Source: Foliamicus sp965115835
GTDB lineage: Bacteria; Pseudomonadota; Gammaproteobacteria; Steroidobacterales; Foliamicaceae
NCBI GenBank assembly: GCA_965115835.1
Contig: OZ220471.1
Location: 434,001 to 498,000 of the forward strand
Direction of reading: 5' to 3'
Length of the DNA: 64,000 bases
The notes below the pieces were generated by a model, which was not told where the DNA came from, searched no databases, and saw nothing but the letters and a program-made list of their open reading frames with translations. This document shows, piece after piece, positions 37,102 to 45,783 of this stretch (positions within the stretch are counted from its first letter, which is position 1; the number at the start of each line of letters is the position of its first letter). Made by a program: the position numbers and the translations under genes.

Positions 37102-37105
37102 GTAG
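37102..37105. repeat. Right target-site duplication GTAG
   Basis: GTAG immediately outside the right inverted repeat, matching 35365-35368. Confidence 0.85.
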
Positions 37106-37617
37106 GTCTCCGCACCCTCCGAGGTCGCGCTGTCGTTGTTCGTCGGGATCGTCACCGTGCCGGTGGTACCGCCGGTGCTGCCAAACTCCGCCATCAGCGT
37201 CTGAACCAGACCGCCGGGAAGGTCGGCCGCAGCAAAGCCGCTGCTGGCCCGGTCGGCAAAAGTCAGCTTCACCGGGATGGCGCCTACCAGAGCGCGGTCC
37301 GAGGTGATCGAAAGACTGATGTTCGCGCCCTCCGTCACCGCCGCCGGATCCGTCGGCAGCGTCAGCGTGGCCGTGGTGTCCACCACCGTCACGGTGACAT
37401 CGTCCGCCTCCACATCGGCGTAGTTGGCGCCGGGCGCGCTCACGTCGAGTTGGTTCTCGAACTCGTAGCCCTCCCGATTGTCGATCACCGGAGCGTATAC
37501 CGTCATCGTCTGCGGCTCGTTCCAGTTGTAGGGCTCGAACACAAGCTCGCCCACATCCCGGTCGTCTCGCCCCTGGGCCACGCGCGTCAGTTCGGCCCGG
37601 ATCCCGCCCGAACCGCC
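37102..37617 (-). pseudogene. Calx-beta surface protein remnant, 5' part
   Basis: Proximal portion of the gene interrupted by the insertion sequence. From about 37617 the frame reads through GELVFEPYNWNEPQTMTVYAP, then VTVTVVDTTATLTLPTDPAAV and VTIPTNNDSATSEGAETY, Calx-beta-like strands that run straight into the 3' part once the element is removed. It begins in the middle of a domain, and no convincing signal peptide lies upstream: the nearest ATG (37684) is in a different frame. The gene therefore appears to lack its 5' end. With the missing beta-barrel at the other end, this is best read as a gene fragment left between pncC and recA. Confidence 0.7.
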
Positions 37618-37684
37618 GCGACAGGCCGCCCGTCGCAGCCGCCACGCCGCCGTTGCCTTCGACGCTGTTGCCCATCTTTGTCAT

Positions 37685-38010
37685 GGTTTCATCTTCTCGT
37701 CCCGAATATTCTGGTCAGCGTACAGCCGCGGCAAATATCTTACCGCAACCTGTATCTGAATCCGGACAGACACAACAGGCGCTGCCTTGCCGTTGAGTGC
37801 GCACGCGCAGAGGCGCTTTCCGGACGCGGACGGGCGAAATGCGGAACCGAATGGCGCCACTGCCAACACACCGGACAGCGGCGGAAAAGGGAGGGAAAAC
37901 AAGGCGGCTTTGGCCAATATCTCGGGCAACCCGGAGCATTGCCGCAATGCAATGCGTCGCAGCTGTGGAATAATCGCCGGGGGAGGGCACAGGATGGAGT
38001 GCAAGGCAAG
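37685..38010. promoter_or_regulatory. recA upstream region
   Basis: This 326-nt stretch has no convincing gene and should hold the recA promoter. I found no CTG-N10-CAG LexA box of the E. coli type; the nearest is CTG-N9-CAG at about 37713-37727. GAATAATC near 37972 is a possible -10 without a good -35. A six-codon frame (ATG 37994) overlaps the recA ATG as ATGA and could couple translation. Confidence 0.3.
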
Positions 38011-39039
38011 ATGAACGATAATCGCGGGCGGGCGCTGGCGGCGGCGCTGTCACAGATCGAGAAACAATACGGGAAAGGCTCTGTCATGCGGCTCGGCGGC
38101 GCCGGTGCGGTGCGCGATGTCGAGACCATTGCCACCGGAAGTCTGGCGCTGGATCTGGCGCTGGGGATTGGCGGCCTGCCCCGGGGACGGGTGGTGGAGA
38201 TCTTCGGCCCCGAGTCCTCGGGCAAGACCACCTTGACCTTGAGCGTCGTGGCGCAATGCCAGAAAGCTGGCGGGACTGCCGCTTTCGTGGATGCAGAGCA
38301 TGCCCTGGACCCGGTGTACGCCCGACGCTTGGGCATCAACGTGGACGACCTGCTGGTTTCGCAGCCGGACACGGGCGAGCAGGCCCTGGAGATTACCGAC
38401 ATGCTGGTGCGCTCGGGCGCGGTGGATGTGGTGGTGGTGGACTCGGTGGCCGCGCTGACGCCCAAGGCGGAAATCGAAGGCGAAATGGGCGACAGCCATG
38501 TGGGCTTGCATGCCCGGCTGATGTCGCAGGCGCTGCGCAAGCTGACCGGCAACATCAAGCGCTCCAACACCATTGTGATCTTCATCAACCAGTTGCGCAT
38601 GAAGATCGGCGTCATGTTCGGCAATCCGGAAACCACGACGGGCGGCAACGCACTGAAGTTCTATTCTTCGGTGCGCCTGGATATCCGGCGCATCGGCGCG
38701 ATCAAGCAGGGCGACGAGGTGATCGGCAACCACACCCGCGTGAAGGTGGTCAAGAACAAGCTGGCGCCGCCGTTCAAGATGGCCCAGTTCGACATTCTCT
38801 TTACCGGGAATCAGTACGGCATCTCGCGCGAGGGGGAGCTCATCGATCTGGGTCTGTCGAAGAACCTGATCACCAAGTCCGGCGCTTGGTACAGCTACAA
38901 GGACGCTCATATCGGGCAGGGCAGGGAGAAGGCCCGCAACTACCTTTCGGAACATGCCGAGGTGGCGGACGAGCTGGAGGCGCTCATTCGTGGTCAGGCG
39001 CAATCGGCGGAGGAATCATCCGGGGCTGCGAGTGCCTAG
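38011..39039 (+). CDS. recA: RecA recombinase
   Basis: Forms the nucleoprotein filament for strand exchange and LexA cleavage. The 342-aa protein has Walker A GPESSGKT at 66-73, Walker B VVVVDSVAALTP, the L1 and L2 DNA loops (EIEGEMGDSHVG, and FGNPETTTGGNALKFY) and a short acidic C-terminal tail. ATG 38011 matches the family start; the same frame stays open far upstream through unrelated DNA. It overlaps recX by 8 nt. It is complete and free of frameshifts despite the rearranged DNA just upstream. Confidence 0.96.
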   Translation: MNDNRGRALAAALSQIEKQYGKGSVMRLGGAGAVRDVETIATGSLALDLALGIGGLPRGRVVEIFGPESSGKTTLTLSVVAQCQKAGGTAAFVDAEHALDPVYARRLGINVDDLLVSQPDTGEQALEITDMLVRSGAVDVVVVDSVAALTPKAEIEGEMGDSHVGLHARLMSQALRKLTGNIKRSNTIVIFINQLRMKIGVMFGNPETTTGGNALKFYSSVRLDIRRIGAIKQGDEVIGNHTRVKVVKNKLAPPFKMAQFDILFTGNQYGISREGELIDLGLSKNLITKSGAWYSYKDAHIGQGREKARNYLSEHAEVADELEALIRGQAQSAEESSGAASA

Positions 39040-39496
39040 CCCGCGGGCCAGGCCGCCCGGTCCGCTGGACGCCGGGTTGGGCTTCTTGAGCGTTCGCGAA
39101 CATTCCGTCGCGGAGTTGCGAACCAAGCTCGCTGCCCGCGGCCATGCCCCTGACGATATCGAGGGGACCCTGGAAGCGCTGGCGAAGCGCGGGTTGCTCA
39201 GCGACCAACGTTTCGCCAGCGCCTTCCTCCGCTCGCGCAGGGAGCGAGGCCAGGGGCCGCTCAAGATCCGCTCGCAACTGATGCAGCGTGGCGTTGGCGA
39301 CAAGGTGATCGAGGCTACGCTCGCCGCATCGGAAGTCGATTGGGACGAATGCGCTTCGGCGGCGCGACGGCGGCGCTTCGGCGTTGCGCTGCCCTCGGAC
39401 CGCGCGGAACTGGCGCAGCAGGCGCGGTTCCTGCGTGGCCGCGGCTTTTCGTCCGGGCAGGTGGCGCGGGCGCTGCTTGCGGACCATTCCTCGTGA
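39032..39496 (+). CDS. recX: RecX regulatory protein
   Basis: Inhibits RecA filament extension. The 154-aa product has the RecX three-helix repeats: FLSVREHSVAELRTKLAARG, IEGTLEALAKRGLLSDQRFASAFLRSR, then RSQLMQRGVGDKVIEATL and a terminal FLRGRGFSSGQVARALL. GTG 39032 is inside the recA 3' end, and no better-placed start is evident. The stop overlaps the alaS GTG start (GTGA). The recA-recX-alaS order is the standard one. Confidence 0.9.
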   Translation: MPSPRARPPGPLDAGLGFLSVREHSVAELRTKLAARGHAPDDIEGTLEALAKRGLLSDQRFASAFLRSRRERGQGPLKIRSQLMQRGVGDKVIEATLAASEVDWDECASAARRRRFGVALPSDRAELAQQARFLRGRGFSSGQVARALLADHSS

Positions 39497-42171
39497 AAGC
39501 CTCCGAGATCCGTTCGGCCTTCGTCGATTATTTTGTCGGCCAGGATCACCGGCATCTGCCCGGCTCGACGCTGGCGCCTCGCAACGACCCCACATTGCTG
39601 TTCACCAACGCCGGGATGGTGCAATTCAAGGATGTGTTTCTGGGGCGGGAGCCGCCTCCGTGCCGGCGCGCCGTGACGGTGCAGCGCTGCCTCAGGGCCG
39701 GCGGCAAGCACAACGATCTGGAAAACGTGGGCTACACCGCTCGCCACCATACCTTCTTCGAGATGCTGGGCAACTTCAGCTTCGGCGACTACTTCAAGCG
39801 TGTGGGGATCAGGCTGGCCTGGAACTTCGTGACCGGGAACCTGGGCCTGCCGCCCGAGAGGCTGTTCGTCACCATCTACAACGACGACGACGAGGCCGCC
39901 CGGTGCTGGCGGGAGGAGGCCGGGATCGACGACTCGCGAATGACGCGGCTCGGCAGTTCCAGCAACTTCTGGTCCATGGGGGATACCGGCCCCTGCGGCC
40001 CCTGCTCGGAAATTTTCTACGATCACGGCCCGGAGGCGCCCGGCGGCCCGCCCGGAAGCGCCGGCGAGGAAGGCGAGCGCTTCGTGGAGATCTGGAACCT
40101 GGTGTTCATGCAGTACAACCGCGACGCCGAAGGCCGGCTCACGGAGCTTCCCAGGCCCTCGGTGGACACCGGCATGGGGCTGGAGCGCACCGCCGCAGTC
40201 CTGCAGGGCGTCAGCAGCAACTACGACATCGACCTGTTTCGCGACCTGATCTCGGCGGCCATGGAAATTACCGCCGCCGCCAACCCGGGTTCCAATTCGC
40301 TCAAGGTGATCGCCGATCATGCGCGCGCTGCGGCGTTTCTGGTCAATGACGGCGTGTTCCCGTCCAACGAGGGGCGAGGCTATGTGTTGCGCCGCATCAT
40401 TCGCCGCGCGCTGCGTCACGGCCATGAACTGGGCGTGAACGATGCATTCCTGTACCGGATGGTCGGGCCCGTCGGAGATGCGATGGGCGCTGCCTTCCCC
40501 GAACTGGCGGAATCGCGCGAGTTGGCCGAGAGGGTATTGAAGGCGGAGGAGGAACGGTTTGCCGCGACCCTGGAGCAGGGCATGCGCTACCTGAACAGGA
40601 TGCTGGAGAAAGTGCGTGGCGGGACCATTCCGGGCGAAGAGGCCTTTGTGTTGTACGACACCTATGGTTTTCCCGTGGACCTTACGGCCGACATTGCCCG
40701 CGGGCGCGGCCTCTCCGTCGATTTGCCGGGCTACGAAGCGGCGATGGCCGAGCAGCGCGCGCGCTCACGCTCTGGAAAGGAGCACAAGGTCGATGCCGGT
40801 CCTGCCGGGATAGACGCCCGGCTTGCGGGCGCCACGGGGACGGGGGTCTCGACTCCGGCCAATGGCCCGGCAACCAGCACATTCACGGGATATGAGCATC
40901 TGGAAGGGCGCGGGCGTGTGCTCGCGATCCGGGTGGAAGGCAAGGCCGTCGAGCGGGCGGAACAGGGCCAGACGGCCGAGGTGGTGCTGGACCGCACACC
41001 GTTTTATGCCGAAAGCGGCGGTCAGGTGGGCGATACGGGATCGCTCGGCGGCGCGGGCGCCCGCTTCGACGTGCGCGACACCCGGAGGACCGCTGCCGGA
41101 CACGCGCACCTGGGAGAAGTCGCGAGGGGGAGGCTGCGCGTGGGTGACGAAGTGGTCGCGGCGGTGGACGCCGGACGCCGCCGCGCCATCGTGCTGAACC
41201 ATTCGGCCACCCACCTGATGAATGCGGCGTTGCGCAAGGTGCTGGGCAAGCATGTGACGCAGAAGGGATCGCTGGTGGCGCCGGATCGCCTGCGCTTCGA
41301 CTTCTCGCATTTCGAGGCCGTGTCGCCGGCGGATCTGGCGCGCATCGAGGACGAAGTCAACGAGCAGATTCGCGCCAACCGGCCTGCGGAGACCACCGAG
41401 CGGTCGCTGAAAGAGGCCATCGAAGCCGGCGCCCTGGCGATGGCCGGAGAGGATTACGCCAGCAGGGTGCGGGTGCTGAGGCTGGGCGATTACTCCATGG
41501 AGCTTTGCGGCGGCACCCATGTGGGACGCACCGGCGACATCGGCATGTTCGCAATCGTGTCGGAGTCGTCCGTGGCCGCGGGCGTGCGGCGTATCGAGGC
41601 GATCACGGGCGCGCGGGCGTTGCAGTGGGTGCGGGACATGCGCCGGAAGATGGATCGCCTGACGGGCCTGCTCAAGGGGGATGGCGGCGATTCGGAAGAA
41701 AAGCTTGCTGCCCTGATGAAGCGCGTGAAGGATCTGGAGAAAAAGCTGGCGCAGGCGCGCGCGCAGCTGGCCGGGGGCGGCGGCGCGGCTGCGGCGCCGG
41801 TCACGAGGGTGGCGGGCGTCAACCTCATCGCCATGCGGCTCGGCGAAGAATCGGACATGAACACGATGCGTAGCGCGGTGGATCGCTACCGCGACCGCTT
41901 TGCGCCGGCGGCGGTGGTGCTGGGAGCCCGCGATGGCGGCGGCAAGGCGCGCGTCGTGGCGGGTGTGAGCAAGGCGCTCGAGGCGCGTGCGCCGGCCCGC
42001 GAACTGGTGCGCGCCGTGGCCGAACGCCTGGGCGGCAGGGGCGGCGGCCGCGCGGATTTCGCCCAGGGCGGGGGGCCGCGGGGAGAAGCGCTGGACGAAG
42101 CGCTTGCGTTGCTGCCCGGCTGGCTGGAGGAACGCCTGGGGGCTTCTCGGGAGTCTGCGCCGCAAGGATGA
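39493..42171 (+). CDS. alaS: Alanyl-tRNA synthetase
   Basis: Charges and proofreads tRNA-Ala. The 892-aa chain has the class II core at the N-terminus (TLLFTNAGMVQFKDVFLG, QRCLRAGGKHNDLENVG, TFFEMLGNFSFGDYF), the editing domain with zinc motif H570SATH574 and C672GGTHVG, and the C-terminal C-Ala domain with DGGGKARVVAGVSK and a Gly-rich GGRGGGRADFAQGGG. The start GTG 39493 overlaps the recX stop. The linker around 700-770 is unusually Lys/Ala/Gly rich but the catalytic and editing sites look intact. Confidence 0.96.
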   Translation: MKASEIRSAFVDYFVGQDHRHLPGSTLAPRNDPTLLFTNAGMVQFKDVFLGREPPPCRRAVTVQRCLRAGGKHNDLENVGYTARHHTFFEMLGNFSFGDYFKRVGIRLAWNFVTGNLGLPPERLFVTIYNDDDEAARCWREEAGIDDSRMTRLGSSSNFWSMGDTGPCGPCSEIFYDHGPEAPGGPPGSAGEEGERFVEIWNLVFMQYNRDAEGRLTELPRPSVDTGMGLERTAAVLQGVSSNYDIDLFRDLISAAMEITAAANPGSNSLKVIADHARAAAFLVNDGVFPSNEGRGYVLRRIIRRALRHGHELGVNDAFLYRMVGPVGDAMGAAFPELAESRELAERVLKAEEERFAATLEQGMRYLNRMLEKVRGGTIPGEEAFVLYDTYGFPVDLTADIARGRGLSVDLPGYEAAMAEQRARSRSGKEHKVDAGPAGIDARLAGATGTGVSTPANGPATSTFTGYEHLEGRGRVLAIRVEGKAVERAEQGQTAEVVLDRTPFYAESGGQVGDTGSLGGAGARFDVRDTRRTAAGHAHLGEVARGRLRVGDEVVAAVDAGRRRAIVLNHSATHLMNAALRKVLGKHVTQKGSLVAPDRLRFDFSHFEAVSPADLARIEDEVNEQIRANRPAETTERSLKEAIEAGALAMAGEDYASRVRVLRLGDYSMELCGGTHVGRTGDIGMFAIVSESSVAAGVRRIEAITGARALQWVRDMRRKMDRLTGLLKGDGGDSEEKLAALMKRVKDLEKKLAQARAQLAGGGGAAAAPVTRVAGVNLIAMRLGEESDMNTMRSAVDRYRDRFAPAAVVLGARDGGGKARVVAGVSKALEARAPARELVRAVAERLGGRGGGRADFAQGGGPRGEALDEALALLPGWLEERLGASRESAPQG

Positions 42172-42307
42172 CGCCGGATCTGGTGAATCCGTTTGCGTAC
42201 CGCAAGGGGCAGGTCTGATACAGGCTGTCGTTGTCGGCGACGGGAAAAAACAGGAGGTCAGGCAGGATGCGTGAAAGCGGTGGTCCTCCAGCGAGATATC
42301 CGGGCTG

Positions 42308-43570
42308 ATGCCTTCGATTGATTCCTGGAGCGAGTTTCGGCGGGGCTGGGCGCCGCTGCTTTCCGCGGTGGTCGCCAAGGCGTTCAGTTACGGCACCATT
42401 CCGATCTACATCGTGGGCGTGTTTACCGTGCCTCTCGGCGAAGAGTTCGGCTGGTCGCGCGCCGAAGTGACGTTCGGTTTTACCGTCGCCACCTTGACTT
42501 CCGCGAGTCTGGCGCCGCTGGTGGGCTGGCTTCTGGACCGTTTCGGCGCGCGCGCCCTGGTGATGGCCGGCACTGCCGGCTATGCCCTGGGCATGGCGAT
42601 CATCGGGCTCGGCACTGGCTGGCTCTACGGCTACTATGCGGCCTGGTCGCTTGCCACCCTGCTGGGCGTGGGCGCCTCGGCAATCGCGCTGTCACGCCTG
42701 GTGGCCGGCTGGTTCGAGCGAAGGCGCGGGCTGGCCCTGGGTATCATGTTGATGGGCAGCGGTCTGACCGCCTTTGCCGCGCCGCCTTTCGTCGCCGCCC
42801 TGATCGAGAATTTCAACTGGCGGGCGGGCTACTTCGGCTTGTCGGCAGCGATTCTCCTGATCGGAGTCCCGGTGGTGGCAGCGGGGCTCCGTGACGCTCC
42901 GCAGCCGGTCGACGCCTCCCGCCGGGGCGGCGCGCCTCCCGGCGATTCGCCGCCGGGCGGGCCGGTCAGGCGCAGCCGCGGGTTCCGCCTCGCCATCGAA
43001 AGCCGGTCCTTCTGGCTGATGTCGATGGCCTTCTGCGCGGCCACTTTCGGCATTGCCGGGATGCTTGCCAGCTTCAATCCGATTCTCCGGGATGTCGGCT
43101 ACGGGGCGGAACAGGCGGGAGTGCTTTCCGGCCTGATCGGCCTGTTCGTGATGGTGGGAAGGCTGGGCGTGGGGTACTTGCTCGACCGGCTGTGGGCTCC
43201 CGGGCTTACCTTCGCCGCTCTGGCCTGCGGGGCTATCGCCTGCGGCCTGCTGCTCCTGCCGGCGCTTCCCGTGTGGCTTGTGGTTCTCGCGGCTTTCTGC
43301 CTGGGGCTGGCCGCCGGCGCCGAATGGGACGCATTGTCCTACCTTGCCGCGCACGAGTTCGGCCTGGAGTCCTATGGCCGGGTCTACTCCCTGCTGGTCA
43401 TCGGAGTGGCGGTGATCACCGCCGTCAGCCCGCCGATTTTCGGTTCCGCCCACGACCGGACCGGCAGTTACCACTCGATTCTCCTGCTTTCGGCAGCCTT
43501 GTTGGTGCTGGGCCCGGCGTTGCTCCTGTTCCTGAAAAGGGGCCGCGGTCCCACCGCAGGGCGCTGCTGA
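42308..43570 (+). CDS. MFS transporter, OFA-like
   Basis: Twelve-helix major facilitator of 420 aa, close to oxalate/formate antiporter-like and monocarboxylate carriers. The N-half shows the inter-helix motif GWLLDRFGARALVMAG and FERRRGLALGIMLMGSGL; the two halves are joined by a Gly/Pro-rich cytoplasmic loop (about 195-220). The second half has VGRLGVGYLLDRLW and AGAEWDALSYLAAHEFG. Substrate cannot be assigned from sequence. It stands alone between alaS (136 nt upstream) and parE. Confidence 0.85.
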   Translation: MPSIDSWSEFRRGWAPLLSAVVAKAFSYGTIPIYIVGVFTVPLGEEFGWSRAEVTFGFTVATLTSASLAPLVGWLLDRFGARALVMAGTAGYALGMAIIGLGTGWLYGYYAAWSLATLLGVGASAIALSRLVAGWFERRRGLALGIMLMGSGLTAFAAPPFVAALIENFNWRAGYFGLSAAILLIGVPVVAAGLRDAPQPVDASRRGGAPPGDSPPGGPVRRSRGFRLAIESRSFWLMSMAFCAATFGIAGMLASFNPILRDVGYGAEQAGVLSGLIGLFVMVGRLGVGYLLDRLWAPGLTFAALACGAIACGLLLLPALPVWLVVLAAFCLGLAAGAEWDALSYLAAHEFGLESYGRVYSLLVIGVAVITAVSPPIFGSAHDRTGSYHSILLLSAALLVLGPALLLFLKRGRGPTAGRC

Positions 43571-43905
43571 GCATGCCAGCCTCCGGCGACCGCGCATGGC
43601 CGGTTCCCGTCATGGAGACAAGCCTTCGCGCGGGTATCGGGGTGCGGCTTTTCTTGTCCGGAATTTCGCAGTTCGTCGAGAGATGCGGGCCAGAATGGGC
43701 CGGCGGGTTCAACCGCCTCCGGAACAGGGGTGCGGCAGAGCCTCCGCTGGCGCCCAATCGCGCCGGTCCGGGGGAAGCAGATACAATGGGGATGGAATCA
43801 CGCCCGACAAATTTCGCCATCTCCATCGTCTGGCCGCTTGCACGCTTGCACAACGCCAATTACAGAAAGTCGCTACCCACCAAGGTTTGACAGGCTGCCA
43901 AGGGC
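43571..43905. other. 335-nt gap before parE, no gene seen
   Basis: Short open frames here lack coding character. Two TTGCAC copies (43838-43843 and 43846-43851) resemble -35 boxes, with TACAGA 17 nt after the first. TACAAT at 43782-43787 is another isolated -10-like match. Either could drive parE-parC, but neither is convincing. Confidence 0.3.
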
Positions 43906-45783
43906 ATGAAAGCCGCCTATCGCGCTGATGACATCGAGGTTCTCAGCGGCCTTGACCCCGTCCGCCGCAGGCCGGGGATGTTTACCGACACTTCGCGGCC
44001 CAACCATCTGGCCCACGAGGTCATCGACAACAGCGTGGACGAGGCGCTGGCGGATCGGTGCAGGCGCATCGACGTGACCCTGCACGGGGACGGCTCGCTG
44101 GCCGTGGAGGATAACGGGCGTGGGATGCCGGTGGACAGGCATGAGGAAACTGGGCTCAGCGGAGTGGAGCTGATCCTTACCCGCTTGCATGCGGGGGCGA
44201 AATTCTCGCCTCGCCAGTACCGCTACTCCGGGGGATTGCACGGTGTGGGCGTTTCGGTGGTCAACGCTCTCTCCAGCCAACTCGAGGTTCGGGTGCGGCG
44301 CGAAGGGCGTGAATGGCGCATGGAGTTCGCCGGCGGCGAGCCCCGGCGGGAGCTGCAAGCGGCAGGCAGCGTCGCAAGGAGCAACACCGGAACGTGGCTG
44401 CGTTTCTGGCCGGATCCGAAGTATTTCTCCCAGGTCGACTTCCACGTGCCGTCGCTCAAGCGGGTGCTGCGGGCCAAGGCGCTGCTTTGCCCCGGCCTGC
44501 GCGTGTCGCTCACCCTGGAATCCGAGGGCGTCACGGAACGATGGCATTACGATGACGGGCTGGGCCAGTACCTCGGCGAGCAAATGGGCGAAGGCGAGCG
44601 CCTGCCGGACGAACCCCTGCGCTTCTCGCGGTCCGACCAAGAGGAACGGGCGCTGGACTGTGTGGTGCAGTGGACTGCCGATGGCGCCAAGCGGGTCGAG
44701 GAGAGCTACGTCAATCTGGTGCCCACGCCGCGCCATGGAACGCACGTCAACGGCCTGCGAAGCGGACTGACCGAAGCCTTGCGGGAATTCTGCGAGTTTC
44801 ACAAGCTGCCGCCGCGGGACGTGAAGATATCGCCGGCCGATGTGTGGGACGGGGTCAACTTCGTGCTTTCGGTAAAGCTGGCCGAACCGCAGTTCACCGG
44901 ACAGATGAAAGAATCGCTGGCCTCGCGCGACTGCGCCGCGTTCACCGCCGAGGTTGTGAAAGGCAAGTTGGCGCTTTGGCTGAACCAGCATTCGGAACTG
45001 GGCGAGCGCATCGCCCGCCAGGCCATTGCCGCGGCCCAGCGCCGCATCAAGGCGTCGCGCAAGGTGTCGCGGCGAACCCCGGTGTCCGGCCCCGCGCTGC
45101 CCGGCAAGCTGGTCGATTGCGCCAGCACGGCGCCCGATGAATGCGAGATCTTCCTGGTGGAGGGCGATTCGGCGGGCGGCTCTGCGCGTCAGGCCCGCCA
45201 CCGCGAGTACCAGGCGGTGCTGCCGTTGCGGGGCAAGATCCTCAATACTTGGGAAGTGGATTCCGCCGAACTGGGCTCCTCGCAGGAAGTGCATGACATT
45301 GGCGTGGCGCTGGGGGTGGTTGCCGGAGATACGGACCTGGACAGCCTGCGCTACCACAAGGTGTGCATCCTGGCGGACGCAGACTCCGACGGGCGGCACA
45401 TCGCCACGCTGATCTGTGCGCTGTTCGCGCGCCATTTTCCCGAGCTGGTCAGCCGGGGCCATGTTCATGTGGTGATGCCGCCCCTGTATCGTCTCGACAT
45501 CGGCAAGGAGACCCGCTATGCGCTGACCGACAAGGAGCGCGACGCGATCCTGCGGCAGGTCGCCCCGCGCAAGGCGTCCGTGACGCGCTTCAAGGGTTTG
45601 GGCGAAATGAGCGCGAAACAGTTGCGCGAGACCGCCATGGCGCCCGAGACGCGCCGGCTGGTGCGCCTGGAAATGGAGCCTGGCGACGACGCCTTTCCGA
45701 TGCTCGACCTGCTCCTTTCGAAGAAGCGCGCCGCCGACCGTCGCGCCTGGCTGGAAGACAAGGGCGACCTCGCCTCCGGTTGA
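43906..45783 (+). CDS. parE: ParE, topoisomerase IV subunit B
   Basis: ATPase subunit of topoisomerase IV, which decatenates chromosomes. The 625-aa chain has the GHKL ATPase motifs EVIDNSVDEALAD, VEDNGRGMPVD and YSGGLHGVGVSVVNALS, and the TOPRIM motifs EGDSAGGSARQ, PLRGKILN and ILADADSDGRHI. Size and the absence of the long GyrB insertion favour ParE, as does the parC gene that starts on its stop codon. Confidence 0.94.
   Translation: MKAAYRADDIEVLSGLDPVRRRPGMFTDTSRPNHLAHEVIDNSVDEALADRCRRIDVTLHGDGSLAVEDNGRGMPVDRHEETGLSGVELILTRLHAGAKFSPRQYRYSGGLHGVGVSVVNALSSQLEVRVRREGREWRMEFAGGEPRRELQAAGSVARSNTGTWLRFWPDPKYFSQVDFHVPSLKRVLRAKALLCPGLRVSLTLESEGVTERWHYDDGLGQYLGEQMGEGERLPDEPLRFSRSDQEERALDCVVQWTADGAKRVEESYVNLVPTPRHGTHVNGLRSGLTEALREFCEFHKLPPRDVKISPADVWDGVNFVLSVKLAEPQFTGQMKESLASRDCAAFTAEVVKGKLALWLNQHSELGERIARQAIAAAQRRIKASRKVSRRTPVSGPALPGKLVDCASTAPDECEIFLVEGDSAGGSARQARHREYQAVLPLRGKILNTWEVDSAELGSSQEVHDIGVALGVVAGDTDLDSLRYHKVCILADADSDGRHIATLICALFARHFPELVSRGHVHVVMPPLYRLDIGKETRYALTDKERDAILRQVAPRKASVTRFKGLGEMSAKQLRETAMAPETRRLVRLEMEPGDDAFPMLDLLLSKKRAADRRAWLEDKGDLASG

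Noticed and set aside
36547..38010. Upstream in-frame extension of recA through the insertion sequence
   Set aside because: The extra sequence has no RecA similarity; family alignment and length support ATG 38011.
37994..38014. Six-codon open frame overlapping the recA start
   Set aside because: ATG GAG TGC AAG GCA AGA TGA could be a leader, but it has no strong ribosome-binding site and no attenuation structure that I can see.
43596..43928. Open frame filling the gap before parE
   Set aside because: It overlaps the parE start, lacks a ribosome-binding site and has Arg/Gly/Gln-rich non-conserved translation.
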